A stretch of DNA of 9,515 nucleotides from Actinomycetes bacterium (GCA_023429565.1 JAEZDJ010000085.1:1-9515); one strand, 5' to 3'; counted from the stretch's first letter, positions 1 to 6,452 are shown. Notes: generated from the sequence alone by a model not told the origin. A program made the numbers and translations.

Positions 1-45
1 GAGGCGGCCGGCCAGCGGCCCAACGGGCCATAGCCATACTAGATC

Positions 46-74
46 AAAAGCTGGCTGGGCTGTTGACCAGCCGG
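46..74 (-). terminator. possible weak intrinsic terminator, reverse strand
   Basis: Read on the reverse strand, GGCTGG (67-72) can pair with CCAGCC (53-58) across an 8-nt loop, and the stem is followed after three bases by TTTT (46-49). It lies about 210 bases beyond the stop of the reverse-strand gene at 283-693, so it could end that transcript, but the stem is only 6 bp and the T-run is short. A second hairpin closer to that gene (GCCCGCC 224-230 with GGCGGGC 239-245) has no T-run on either strand. The rest of 1-282 shows no convincing gene. Confidence 0.3.
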
Positions 75-245
75 GGCCGCCAAGCCCCTGGCTACGCTCG
101 ATACGGGCTGATTTCTACTGTAATGGGCGCCGATGAGCCTGGCGCGCCGTCCAACCGGCCCGTTTCCCGCTGGATCAGGCGCGGAAATCCTCGACGTGCC
201 GTCAGCGCGCCTGCGGTTTCTTCGCCCGCCCAGCAAGAGGCGGGC

Positions 246-285
246 TCGCCCGGCCGACGGCCTCGCTCTACTCGCCGCTGCCCTA
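246..285. repeat. 40-bp dispersed repeat, copy A
   Basis: This 40-bp stretch matches 5278-5317 in the same orientation at 33 of 40 positions by hand count, without gaps. The first 14 bases (TCGCCCGGCCGACG) are identical. Copy A includes the complement of the stop codon of the reverse-strand gene at 283-693 and extends into its 3' flank. Copy B lies in a gap with no gene. What the repeat is cannot be told from two copies. Confidence 0.5.
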
Positions 286-693
286 AAACTCCACCGTGCG
301 CGGCTCGCTTGCGAACGAGCAGAACGTGGCGGTGACGTGCTCGAGTGCGAGGACCTCGCAGTTGCCGTCGTCCGGAGAATAGAGTTTCTGCAGATCAGGA
401 TAGTCGGCCAGCACCGCAGCACGGGCCTCGCGACGGTCGTCGCGCACGGCATCGGCCGTGAGGCGCAGCCATGAGGTGCCACCGTCTCCCGTGGCCGAAA
501 TCGCGATGGGGGGATGCTCCATGATCTGCTTGAACACGTCCTTCACGTTGCCGGTTTGGAAGTAGAGCCTTCCTTCGAAGGCTGTGATCGTTCCGAAGGG
601 GCGTACCTGCGGATTGCCCTCGGCGTCGACCGTTGCAAGATAGTAGGTCGGGTTCTTCTTGAGGTAGTCGAGCACTTCGTCCATGGGATTCAT
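283..693 (-). CDS. pyridoxamine 5'-phosphate oxidase family (FMN-binding split barrel) protein, 136 aa
   Basis: This is a short single-domain protein of the PNPOx-like split-barrel fold, which usually binds a flavin (FMN, sometimes F420) and acts as a small cytosolic oxidoreductase; the substrate of this subgroup cannot be told. Visible family features are the opening strands YYLATVDAEGNPQVRPFG (residues 17-34), the segment GRLYFQTGNVKDVFKQI (41-57) that in relatives contacts the flavin phosphate, and the strand SWLRLTADAV (74-83). At 136 residues it is a normal length for this compact group, shorter than true PdxH and without its C-terminal substrate motif, so I do not call it pdxH. The ATG at 691-693 is chosen because AAAGGA ends 5 bases upstream; the reading frame stays open further upstream but has no SD there. 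A second in-frame ATG lies three codons downstream. It is transcribed alone, divergently from gatCAB. The family is clear, the specific function is not. Confidence 0.88.
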   Translation of the reverse strand: MNPMDEVLDYLKKNPTYYLATVDAEGNPQVRPFGTITAFEGRLYFQTGNVKDVFKQIMEHPPIAISATGDGGTSWLRLTADAVRDDRREARAAVLADYPDLQKLYSPDDGNCEVLALEHVTATFCSFASEPRTVEF

Positions 694-759
694 GGGTGTC
701 CTTTCCTTGGCGTGGCGGTTGGCGGATCGCGAAGCGTTCCGCTGATCTCTTTCAAAGTC

Positions 760-788
760 AGTATACGTCCCTGACGGCCTGTTTGCCA
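760..788 (-). promoter_or_regulatory. candidate promoter of the split-barrel gene
   Basis: On the reverse strand, TATACT (760-765) is a 5-of-6 match to the -10 consensus. TGGCAA (783-788) sits 17 bases upstream as a poor -35 (3 of 6). Transcription would start near 753 and give a leader of about 60 bases before the ATG at 693. The call rests mainly on the -10 box. Confidence 0.35.
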
Positions 789-996
789 TGACCCATTGAG
801 TCAGGTTTATTTGTCGTCTGTTTCTGTCTTTCTCTCCTGCATGCCTGGGATCGACGCTCCTGCTTCTCGGGCCATGGCAATCTTCCTTTGCGCAAACCTT
901 CAACGCAAGACGGGCATGACGCTTCTGTGTCTTGTGCGGGCATTTTCCGTCTAGGGGGAAAGGGCGTGGGATCTGTCGCTGAAAACGCGATGCCTT

Positions 997-1005
997 TGCT
1001 ATCAT
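997..1005 (+). promoter_or_regulatory. candidate extended -10 promoter of the gatCAB operon
   Basis: TG-C-TATCAT (997-1005) fits an extended -10 element. No good -35 box is found 16-18 bases upstream. A start near 1012 would give a leader of about 55 bases before the gatC ATG at 1068. Confidence 0.35.
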
Positions 1006-1057
1006 GGAGGCCGATATGTTTTGCCTCTGCCTTCGTGATCCGGCAGGGGTCCTATGC

Positions 1058-1062
1058 GGAGG
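1058..1062 (+). promoter_or_regulatory. ribosome binding site deciding the gatC start
   Basis: GGAGG sits 5 bases before the ATG at 1068. The competing in-frame ATG at 1104 has only AAGGA, 13 bases away. The Shine-Dalgarno sequence therefore favours the upstream start, although family length would favour the downstream one. Confidence 0.55.
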
Positions 1063-1067
1063 CGAAC

Positions 1068-1415
1068 ATGCAGAGCGAGCATAAAAAGGAAAGAGCGACG
1101 CTTATGACCCAGCATGTAACCGAACACGATGTACGGGATATCGCAGAATATGCCCGTATCGGCTTGACGGACGACGAAGTGGCCCAGATGACCATCGATC
1201 TCAATGGCATCATCGAGAGCCTCAAGCCCATCACGGAATATGATTTGGATGGCATTGAACCAACGTTCCATCCCATAGGCGATCTCTCCAACGTCATGCG
1301 CGAAGATGTCGTGCGACCCGGTTTCACCCAACAGCAGGCTCTTGAGAACGCGCCCCGTCAGCAGGACGGGTGCTTCCTCATTCCCTCGATTCTCGGCGAG
1401 GGAGGGGATCGCTGA
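1068..1415 (+). CDS. gatC: Asp-tRNA(Asn)/Glu-tRNA(Gln) amidotransferase subunit C (GatC), 115 aa
   Basis: GatC is the small non-catalytic subunit of the GatCAB amidotransferase; in known structures it wraps around the GatA-GatB interface and stabilises GatA. The sequence shows the family pattern: the N-terminal helix VRDIAEYARIGLTDDEVAQM, the helix IDLNGIIESLKPITEYDLDGIEPTFHP, then LSNVMREDVVRPG and the C-terminal FLIPSILG. Starting at 1068 (strong GGAGG) gives 115 residues with a charged 12-residue N-terminal extension. Starting at ATG 1104 gives 103 residues, closer to the usual 95-100. The stop codon overlaps the gatA start by one base (TGATG), which indicates translational coupling. It is the first gene of the operon. 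The identity is firm; only the start is uncertain. Confidence 0.93.
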   Translation: MQSEHKKERATLMTQHVTEHDVRDIAEYARIGLTDDEVAQMTIDLNGIIESLKPITEYDLDGIEPTFHPIGDLSNVMREDVVRPGFTQQQALENAPRQQDGCFLIPSILGEGGDR

Positions 1416-2953
1416 TGGCGGGCGCGGATCGCGCCTATGCCGCGCGTGGCGTTCGGGAGATACGTCAAGGGCTGCTTTCGGGGGAGTTCTCTGCTCGGGA
1501 TGTGGCCGAGGCGTCTCTTGCCCGCATTGGCGCATACGACGGTCCGGTGCATGCTTTTTTGGAAACGACGCAGCAGTTGGCCTTCGAGCAGGCGACAAAG
1601 ATCGACGCGGCCGTTGCCTCCGGCGACCCTTCCGGCATAGGTCCGCTGGCGGGCGTCCCGGTGGCGTTCAAGGACAACATGAACGTGCTGGGCACGCACA
1701 CCACCTGCTCCTCGCGCATGCTTGAGGACTACGTGTCTCCCTACACCGCCACCTGCGTGTCGCGGATCATCGAAGCAGGAGGCATTCCCCTCGGCAAGCT
1801 CAACATGGACGAGTTCGCGTTCGGGTCGTCCACCGAGACTTCTGCCTTTGGGCCAACCCGAAACCCTTGGGACCTCTCACGGGTCCCCGGAGGCTCGTCG
1901 GGCGGCAGTGCCGCCGCCGTTGCCGCGGGCTTTGCCACAGTCACGCTTGGCAGCGACACGGGCGGATCCATCCGCCAGCCCGGAAGCTTTTGCGGCGTCG
2001 TGGCGCTGAAGCCCACCTACGGCGTGGTTTCGCGCTACGGCGTGGTGGCGTTTGGCAGCTCGCTCGACCAGGTGGGCCCCTTCGCTCGCTCGGTCGAGGA
2101 TGCGGCGCTGGCCATGAACGCGCTCGCCGGCCGCGACGTGCTCGACTGCACCAGCCAGGACATAACCGTCGACTTCACGGCAAACCTTGCCGAAGGCGTG
2201 CGAGGCTTGCGGATTGGCATCGTGCCCGCCTTCATGGAGGCACAAGGCCTCACGCCCGAAGTGCGGGCGAAGGTGGAGGAAGCGGCTGAAAACCTGCGTG
2301 CGCTCGGGGCTGAGCTGGTGGAAGTCGACCTTCCTAACGCGCAGGCTGCCATGAGCGCCTATTATGTGTTGGGTCCCTGCGAGGCGTTTTCGAATCTGGC
2401 GCGCTTTGACTCGGTGCGATACGGCTATTGCGATCCTGGCCATGCCGATCTCGGCGGACAATATGAGGCGAGCCGTGCTGCAGGGTTCGGCCCGGAAACT
2501 CGCCGCCGCGTCATGCTGGGAAGCTATCTCCTTTCGGCAGGCGTCTACGACACCTATTACTATCCGGCGCAACAGGTGCGCACGCTCATCACGCAGGACT
2601 ATGCGCGGGCCTACGAACAGGTCGATTGCATCCTCGCCCCGGTTTCCCCCCGCACGGCGTTCACGTTTGGCGAAGTGTCCGATCCCACTGACATGTATCT
2701 TTCCGACATGTTCACCATCTCCATCAACATCGCGGGCAACGGCGGCATGAGCCTTCCGGTCGGCCTGGGTTCCGACACTCATCTGCCGGTTGGCGTGCAG
2801 CTTATCTCCCCGGCTTTCAAGGATGAGAACATGCTGCGCGTGGCCGCGGCTCTGGAGACATGTTACGGCATCGCTCCCGTTGCCCCTGATTTTGCGGGCG
2901 GGGATTCGGACGCCGAAGATGCGCAGGGACGGAAAGAAAAGGTGAGTGAATAG
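1415..2953 (+). CDS. gatA: Asp-tRNA(Asn)/Glu-tRNA(Gln) amidotransferase subunit A (GatA), 512 aa
   Basis: GatA is the glutaminase subunit of the amidotransferase. It hydrolyses glutamine and feeds ammonia through a channel to GatB, which amidates tRNA-bound glutamate or aspartate. The amidase-signature core is complete: VPVAFKDN with the catalytic lysine at K86, GGSSGGSAAAVAAG with the cis-serine S161, and DTGGSIRQP with the nucleophile S185. The Lys-Ser-Ser spacing is the same as in characterised GatA proteins. SLDQVGPFARSVEDAA (216-231) and the C-terminal GGMSLPVGLG and LPVGVQLI blocks also fit. At 512 residues it is slightly longer than the usual 485-495; the excess is an acidic, then basic, tail after about residue 490. 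The ATG overlaps the gatC stop, with GGAGG nine bases upstream. A longer open frame upstream lies inside gatC and is not favoured. Confidence 0.97.
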   Translation: MAGADRAYAARGVREIRQGLLSGEFSARDVAEASLARIGAYDGPVHAFLETTQQLAFEQATKIDAAVASGDPSGIGPLAGVPVAFKDNMNVLGTHTTCSSRMLEDYVSPYTATCVSRIIEAGGIPLGKLNMDEFAFGSSTETSAFGPTRNPWDLSRVPGGSSGGSAAAVAAGFATVTLGSDTGGSIRQPGSFCGVVALKPTYGVVSRYGVVAFGSSLDQVGPFARSVEDAALAMNALAGRDVLDCTSQDITVDFTANLAEGVRGLRIGIVPAFMEAQGLTPEVRAKVEEAAENLRALGAELVEVDLPNAQAAMSAYYVLGPCEAFSNLARFDSVRYGYCDPGHADLGGQYEASRAAGFGPETRRRVMLGSYLLSAGVYDTYYYPAQQVRTLITQDYARAYEQVDCILAPVSPRTAFTFGEVSDPTDMYLSDMFTISINIAGNGGMSLPVGLGSDTHLPVGVQLISPAFKDENMLRVAAALETCYGIAPVAPDFAGGDSDAEDAQGRKEKVSE

Positions 2954-2954
2954 C

Positions 2955-4529
2955 ATGCGGAAACTCGAAGAGGTCCTGCAGGATTGGGAAGCCGTCATCG
3001 GCCTTGAGGTGCACGCCGAGCTGACTACCCTCGAGACCAAGATGTTCTGTGGGTGCAAGCTTGAGTTCGGCGCCGATCCGAACACTCACACCTGTCCGGT
3101 ATGCCTGGGCCTGCCCGGTGCGTTGCCGGTGCCGAACAAGGCGGCCATCGAATCCATCGTGTTGGCGGGACTGGCGACGAATTGCGACATTGAGAAGCGC
3201 TCGATGTTCTATCGCAAGAACTACATGTACCCCGACATGTCCAAGAATTTCCAGACCACCCAAGGCCCCGTTGCCTTCTGCATGCGCGGCCATCTTGACC
3301 TCGACGTGGACGGCCAGGCTGCCGCAGAACGGCTTGGTATCGCCGACCTCGCTGAAGGCGCGGAGCACGAGAACGTGGTGCGCACCGACGCGGGCTATAC
3401 CGCTCATGTGGGCATCACCCGCATTCATATGGAGGAAGACGCGGGGAAGATGAACCATATCGGCGGTTCGGAAGGGCGCATCGCGGGCGCGACGCACTCT
3501 CTTGTTGACTACAACCGCTGTGGCACGCCCCTCATCGAGCTCGTCACTGAGCCCGATTTGCGCACGCCTGAAGAGGCGCGCCTGTTCATGCAGAAGTTGC
3601 GCCAGATATACCTGGCCCTCGACATCTCCGACTGCTCCATGGAGGAAGGCAGCCTGCGGTGTGACGGCAACGTGTCCCTGCGCCGTCGCGGCGCGAAGCA
3701 GCTCGGAGTCAAGAGCGAGCTCAAGAACATGAACAGCTTCAAGAACCTGCACGACGGCCTTGCGTATGAGATATGCCGCCAGGCCGAGGTGCTGGAAGAA
3801 GGTGGCCAGATATATCAGGAGACGCGGCATTGGGACCCGTCCGCCAAGCGGACCATCGTCATGCGCGTCAAGGAAACGGCTGACGACTATCGCCTGTTCC
3901 CAGAGCCCGATCTGGCTCCCTACGATCTATCCGACGAGTTCATCGACTGCGTGCGGGACAAGCTCCCCGAATTGCCCGACCAGAAGGCAGCTCGCTTTGA
4001 GCGGGATTTTGGCTTGTCGGCCTACGACGCGCGTCATTTGGTGGAGCATCGCGTGACGGCGAACTTCTTCGAGGCATGCATGCAGGAAGCGGGCGACGAT
4101 GCCCAGGCCCTTTCGAAGCCGGCAGCGAACCTCATCATCAATGACGTGACCGCGTACCTGAATGCTCATGATGGAATCGACCTGTCCGACACGCCGCTCA
4201 CGCCAGCGCGCGCCATCGCTCTGGTGAGGCTGACGACAAGCGATCGTATTTCCTCCAAGCAAGGCAAGGAGGTGTTCGCCGTCATGCTGGCTGAGGGTGA
4301 GGATCCCGAGGCCATCGTCACGGAACGCGGCATGGAGCAAGTGTCCGATGCTAGCGCCATCGAGGCGGTCATCGATGCCGTGCTCGCAGCCCATCCTGAA
4401 AAGGTCGAGCAATATCGGGCGGGAAAGACTGGACTCATCGGCTTTTTTGTTGGGCAGTGCATGAAGGAGATGCGTGGGCAGGGCAATCCGAAGGTCATCA
4501 ACGAACTCTTGGTCAGCAAGCTCGCATAG
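2955..4529 (+). CDS. gatB: Asp-tRNA(Asn)/Glu-tRNA(Gln) amidotransferase subunit B (GatB), 524 aa
   Basis: GatB binds the misacylated tRNA, activates the side-chain carboxylate with ATP, and transfers ammonia supplied by GatA. Family marks are VIGLEVHAEL (14-23), YRKNYMYPD (86-94), HMEEDAGK (158-165), GTPLIELVTEPDLRTPEEA (190-208), SMEEGSLRCDGNVSLR (228-243), SELKNMNSF (254-262), DDYRLFPEPDLAP, and a C-terminal YqeY-like tRNA-binding domain ending in a GFFVGQCMKEMRGQGNP motif. Four cysteines (C32, C34, C47, C50; FCGC...CPVC) form the zinc site found in many but not all GatB proteins. It is longer than the usual 475-500 residues, mainly from an insertion of roughly 25 residues between DVDG (117-120) and VGITRIH (152-158). 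The ATG at 2955 follows gatA by one base, with AGGTGA 9 bases upstream. A GTG at 2946 is also in frame but sits too close to that site. Confidence 0.97.
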   Translation: MRKLEEVLQDWEAVIGLEVHAELTTLETKMFCGCKLEFGADPNTHTCPVCLGLPGALPVPNKAAIESIVLAGLATNCDIEKRSMFYRKNYMYPDMSKNFQTTQGPVAFCMRGHLDLDVDGQAAAERLGIADLAEGAEHENVVRTDAGYTAHVGITRIHMEEDAGKMNHIGGSEGRIAGATHSLVDYNRCGTPLIELVTEPDLRTPEEARLFMQKLRQIYLALDISDCSMEEGSLRCDGNVSLRRRGAKQLGVKSELKNMNSFKNLHDGLAYEICRQAEVLEEGGQIYQETRHWDPSAKRTIVMRVKETADDYRLFPEPDLAPYDLSDEFIDCVRDKLPELPDQKAARFERDFGLSAYDARHLVEHRVTANFFEACMQEAGDDAQALSKPAANLIINDVTAYLNAHDGIDLSDTPLTPARAIALVRLTTSDRISSKQGKEVFAVMLAEGEDPEAIVTERGMEQVSDASAIEAVIDAVLAAHPEKVEQYRAGKTGLIGFFVGQCMKEMRGQGNPKVINELLVSKLA

Positions 4530-4554
4530 TCCGTTCGGCGAAGGAGGCGGTGCA

Positions 4555-4830
4555 ATGACGGAGGATGGAGGTCGTCGGCCAGGTGACTGGCAGCGGCGGG
4601 ATCAGCGCAAGGACGCGAACGATCTGGTAACTGATCCCGGCGCGAAGCCGTGGTATCGGCAGACATTTTGGATCGTCGTGCTCCTGCTGGTGTTCTGGCC
4701 CGTCGGCGTCGTGCTCTGCTGGAAAAGCGATTGGCACGTCGCCGTGAAGGTGGTGGCGACCGTCGTGGTTCTGTTCCTGACGTTCATGGGGGTGCAGATG
4801 CGCATGAGCTTTTCGGCGGCTGGCTATTAG
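4555..4830 (+). CDS. small protein with two predicted membrane helices, function unknown, 91 aa
   Basis: I do not recognise a named family. The first 37 residues are hydrophilic and strongly charged (many R, D, K). Two hydrophobic stretches follow: residues 38-56 (FWIVVLLLVFWPVGVVLCW) and about 62-81, joined by a short loop KSDWH. The pattern of a tryptophan-rich helix, a WPVG-like turn, then CWK and a second helix resembles small two-helix proteins of unknown role seen in Gram-positive bacteria. AAGGAGG lies 7 bases before the ATG, an excellent ribosome site, and the gene begins 25 bases after the gatB stop, so it is very likely co-transcribed with gatCAB. No signal peptidase site is evident. 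A link to tRNA amidation is not implied by the sequence; it may simply share the promoter. Confidence 0.75.
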   Translation: MTEDGGRRPGDWQRRDQRKDANDLVTDPGAKPWYRQTFWIVVLLLVFWPVGVVLCWKSDWHVAVKVVATVVVLFLTFMGVQMRMSFSAAGY

Positions 4831-4863
4831 GGCACGTCCTTGACGGATGGGTGGCCCGCCTAT

Positions 4864-4883
4864 CCTGTTCGCATGGGAACAGG
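4864..4883. repeat. perfect 7-bp inverted repeat
   Basis: CCTGTTC (4864-4870) and GAACAGG (4877-4883) enclose a 6-nt loop, 33 bases after the small membrane protein gene. No T-run follows on either strand, so it is a transcript-end stabiliser at best. Confidence 0.5.
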
Positions 4884-4960
4884 CAAAGGATTCCCCGTGG
4901 GTCCGGCGATGCTTCTGGATCGGGGGAAGCTCGATGCGGGCGCATACGGCCGATTTGTCC

Positions 4961-4980
4961 TTTGCCGCAGATAAGGCAAA
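4961..4980. repeat. perfect 6-bp inverted repeat
   Basis: TTTGCC (4961-4966) and GGCAAA (4975-4980) enclose the 8-nt loop GCAGATAA. A diverged version of this segment appears again near 5147-5167. Confidence 0.45.
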
Positions 4981-5005
4981 TCCTGCCAGGTGTTTCCGTC
5001 TTTCT

Positions 5006-5057
5006 CGCACGACGCCGCGCCGCCGCCCGGCTGCCGCGGTCGTGCGATCGTCGTGCG
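5006..5057. repeat. 8-bp inverted repeat with a duplicated right arm
   Basis: CGCACGAC (5006-5013) can pair with GTCGTGCG at 5039-5046 or with a second identical copy at 5050-5057. The intervening sequence is extremely GC-rich (repeated GCCGC). Two mutually exclusive stems are therefore possible. Confidence 0.5.
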
Positions 5058-5074
5058 TGGCCGTCTCCCGCCGG

Positions 5075-5094
5075 ATCGGCAGAGACCTGCCGAT
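5075..5094. repeat. perfect 8-bp hairpin with tetraloop
   Basis: ATCGGCAG (5075-5082) and CTGCCGAT (5087-5094) enclose the 4-nt loop AGAC. CTGCCGAT occurs a third time at 5158-5165, giving an alternative partner. Confidence 0.55.
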
Positions 5095-5277
5095 ATGTGT
5101 CGTTCTCGTCGGGGGAAGGCCTGGGAGGAAATGCGACACCTGCGGTTTTGTCTTTGCTCTGCCGATAGGCCGGCGAAAAACTGCCCATATCTCCAGATCC
5201 CAACCAATCCGCTCAATCCAGTCGAGTTCGGCTCGCTTCGTTCAGCCAATCTGTTCCACCTTACCTGATCTGGTCAG

Positions 5278-5317
5278 TCGCCCGGCCGACGACCCCGCTT
5301 TAATCAGCGCTTCCCTA
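5278..5317. repeat. 40-bp dispersed repeat, copy B
   Basis: This is the second copy of the segment at 246-285 (33 of 40 identical, same orientation). Here it lies within a gap without genes, so it is not simply the tail of a coding sequence. Confidence 0.5.
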
Positions 5318-5374
5318 GAGTCTGATCGTTGCGACGCTCCTTGACCGCCCACGTTCGAGGGCTCCGAAGCCGCT

Positions 5375-5403
5375 TGCGCCAGTGGGGCTTCTGTGCGCAT
5401 TTT
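5375..5403 (+). terminator. possible intrinsic terminator
   Basis: TGCGCCAG (5375-5382) can pair with CTG-T-GCGCA (5391-5399) with a single bulged T and an 8-nt loop, followed directly by TTTT (5400-5403). It could end read-through from the gat operon, or a transcript arising inside the 4831-5374 gap. The stem is bulged and the T-run short. Confidence 0.35.
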
Positions 5404-5501
5404 CTGCAGGGGCCGATTCAAGGGCTGCAGGCTTGTTTTGCGTCAGCTATCATTCACTCAAACACTGACTGATCATATGAGAGTAGCTTGAGGTAAACAT
5501 C

Positions 5502-6416
5502 ATGGCAAACTACAAAGGCGGTCAACCTGCGGTGTTGGCCGGATATGGTTTTGACGAAGGGGGCCCTTACCTCCTTCTGAACGATCGGCAAGCGGGCAAG
5601 CAGGTTCGGTTTTCCGTGCGCGCGCAAACGTTTTCGCTCAGGCGGCTGCCAGGGCGGCGTTGCGTCGGGCGGTTTGATTTGCGGACCATGGAGAAAAGCC
5701 TGTGCCCTCTCGACGTCGAGCTGTTGCCGGACGCGAAGGATGACATGTGTCCCGCCTGCCAGGAGGCAACGGGGTTCAACCCGTCGTTTTACTACTCCGA
5801 TATCATTTCGCCTCAGCAGCGGTCATACAATGAGACCCCACATTTCACCTATCTGGCATACTTTTCTCCCCAGCATGTGAAAGCGGGCATATCCAGCGAA
5901 GTGCGCGGCATCGAGCGTCTGTTGGAGCAAGGCGCTCGCGCGGCGCGGATCGTCGGACGGTTCAAGAACGCCTATGAGGCGCGGGAGCTGGAGGCCGCTC
6001 TCTGCGCTCAGCCGGGCATCTTGGAGACCATGCGTGCCTCCAAGAAGGTCGAGCTTCTGTCGGGCGAACGGTTCGATGCCGATGAGGCTCGCGACGTGCT
6101 GAACGACACGGTTCGTCGATTTGCCGCGACGAATTCTCCCGTGCGCATCGAGATAGAAGAGCCTGTGCAGGATCTGTCTTCCCATTACTTCGGAGGACCG
6201 TCCCCGTCATCCGACAGCCTGCAGATCCCGGAGGGGCCAGACGACGAATGCGGCGGGCGCTGCATCGGCATGGTCGGCAGTGCCCTGGTGTTCGAGCAAG
6301 GCGGCACAAACTACATCGCGTCTCTCAAGGATTGGAAATCTCACGAGGTGGAGCTTGTCGAGGACGAGGTCATCTGCTCGTATGACTTTGCGCCACAGCA
6401 GATGTCGTTGCTCTAG
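5502..6416 (+). CDS. DUF2797 family protein, 304 aa
   Basis: The sequence fits the uncharacterised DUF2797 family; its activity is unknown. The N-terminal part carries C54 and C68, then a MCPAC motif (C83, C86), a likely zinc knuckle. The family hallmark GFNPSFYY (91-98) follows, then H114, YLAYF (117-121), VKAGI (126-130), the R..RLLEQGA block (135-145) and ARELEAAL (160-167). This middle block has the order of elements of a GIY-YIG-like fold (two short strands, an Arg helix, a later Glu), which makes a nucleic-acid role possible; that is an inference. The C-terminal part (residues 248-304) is a strand-rich domain beginning GGRCIGMVGSALVF. GAGGT lies 7 bases before the ATG. The gene stands alone: a terminator-like hairpin precedes it and a strong inverted repeat follows 14 bases after its stop. 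About 300 residues is ordinary for the family. Confidence 0.8.
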   Translation: MANYKGGQPAVLAGYGFDEGGPYLLLNDRQAGKQVRFSVRAQTFSLRRLPGRRCVGRFDLRTMEKSLCPLDVELLPDAKDDMCPACQEATGFNPSFYYSDIISPQQRSYNETPHFTYLAYFSPQHVKAGISSEVRGIERLLEQGARAARIVGRFKNAYEARELEAALCAQPGILETMRASKKVELLSGERFDADEARDVLNDTVRRFAATNSPVRIEIEEPVQDLSSHYFGGPSPSSDSLQIPEGPDDECGGRCIGMVGSALVFEQGGTNYIASLKDWKSHEVELVEDEVICSYDFAPQQMSLL

Positions 6417-6430
6417 CAGGGCAAGATCGC

Positions 6431-6452
6431 TCCCGGCCTCATGAGGCCGGGA
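6431..6452 (+). terminator. probable terminator of the DUF2797 gene
   Basis: TCCCGGCCTCA (6431-6441) and TGAGGCCGGGA (6442-6452) are perfect 11-base complements placed 14 bases after the stop codon. In RNA they make a roughly 9-bp GC-rich stem with a 4-base loop. Only TTCC follows, so the T-run is poor; the perfect stem and position support the call. Confidence 0.6.

Larger units (their letters stand above)
694..1067. other. divergent intergenic region between the split-barrel gene and gatC
   Basis: These 374 bases hold no convincing gene. They carry the probable promoters of both flanking transcripts (listed separately), a perfect 10-bp palindrome TTTGCGCAAA (887-896), and a 6-bp inverted repeat CAAGAC (906-911) / GTCTTG (929-934). 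An open frame runs through most of the region in phase with gatC, but it has no start signal and no recognisable protein sequence. Confidence 0.6.
4831..5501. other. 671-bp gap, no convincing gene, rich in hairpins
   Basis: Open frames exist on both strands here (4847-5344 forward, 4860-5249 reverse) but have arginine/proline/serine-rich shadow-like composition, no ribosome site and no recognisable domain. The sequence is instead full of inverted repeats (listed separately), a 40-bp repeat copy and a terminator-like hairpin. A pair of related segments lies about 195 bases apart (TTTGTCCTTTGC at 4953-4964 and TTTGTCTTTGC at 5147-5157, each followed by GATAAGGC or GATAGGC). Further small structures include CCAGATC (5193-5199) with GATCTGG (5267-5273), and a direct repeat CTGCAGG (5404-5410 and 5425-5431). 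The last 60 bases probably carry the promoter of the next gene; TATCAT at 5449-5454 is a weak -10 candidate. Confidence 0.6.

Noticed and set aside
39..482. 147-residue reverse open frame at the window start
   Set aside because: It overlaps the split-barrel gene on the same strand in another frame and has shadow-like composition.
283..693. calling the split-barrel gene pdxH
   Set aside because: It is too short and lacks the C-terminal substrate-binding region of true pyridoxamine 5'-phosphate oxidase.
2946..2954. alternative GTG start of gatB
   Set aside because: It overlaps gatA, and the AAGG site is only about 3 bases away; the ATG at 2955 has better spacing and matches family length.
1877..3085. 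402-residue reverse-strand open frame opposite gatA/gatB
   Set aside because: Antisense shadow of gatA and the gatB start, typical of high-GC third-position bias; no recognisable protein features.
2817..3830. 337-residue reverse-strand open frame opposite gatB
   Set aside because: Antisense shadow of the confidently identified gatB.
4847..5344. forward open frame in the hairpin-rich gap (and the reverse frame 4860-5249)
   Set aside because: No ribosome site, low-complexity Arg/Ser/Pro composition, and the frame runs straight through perfect hairpins and a repeat copy; more likely non-coding.
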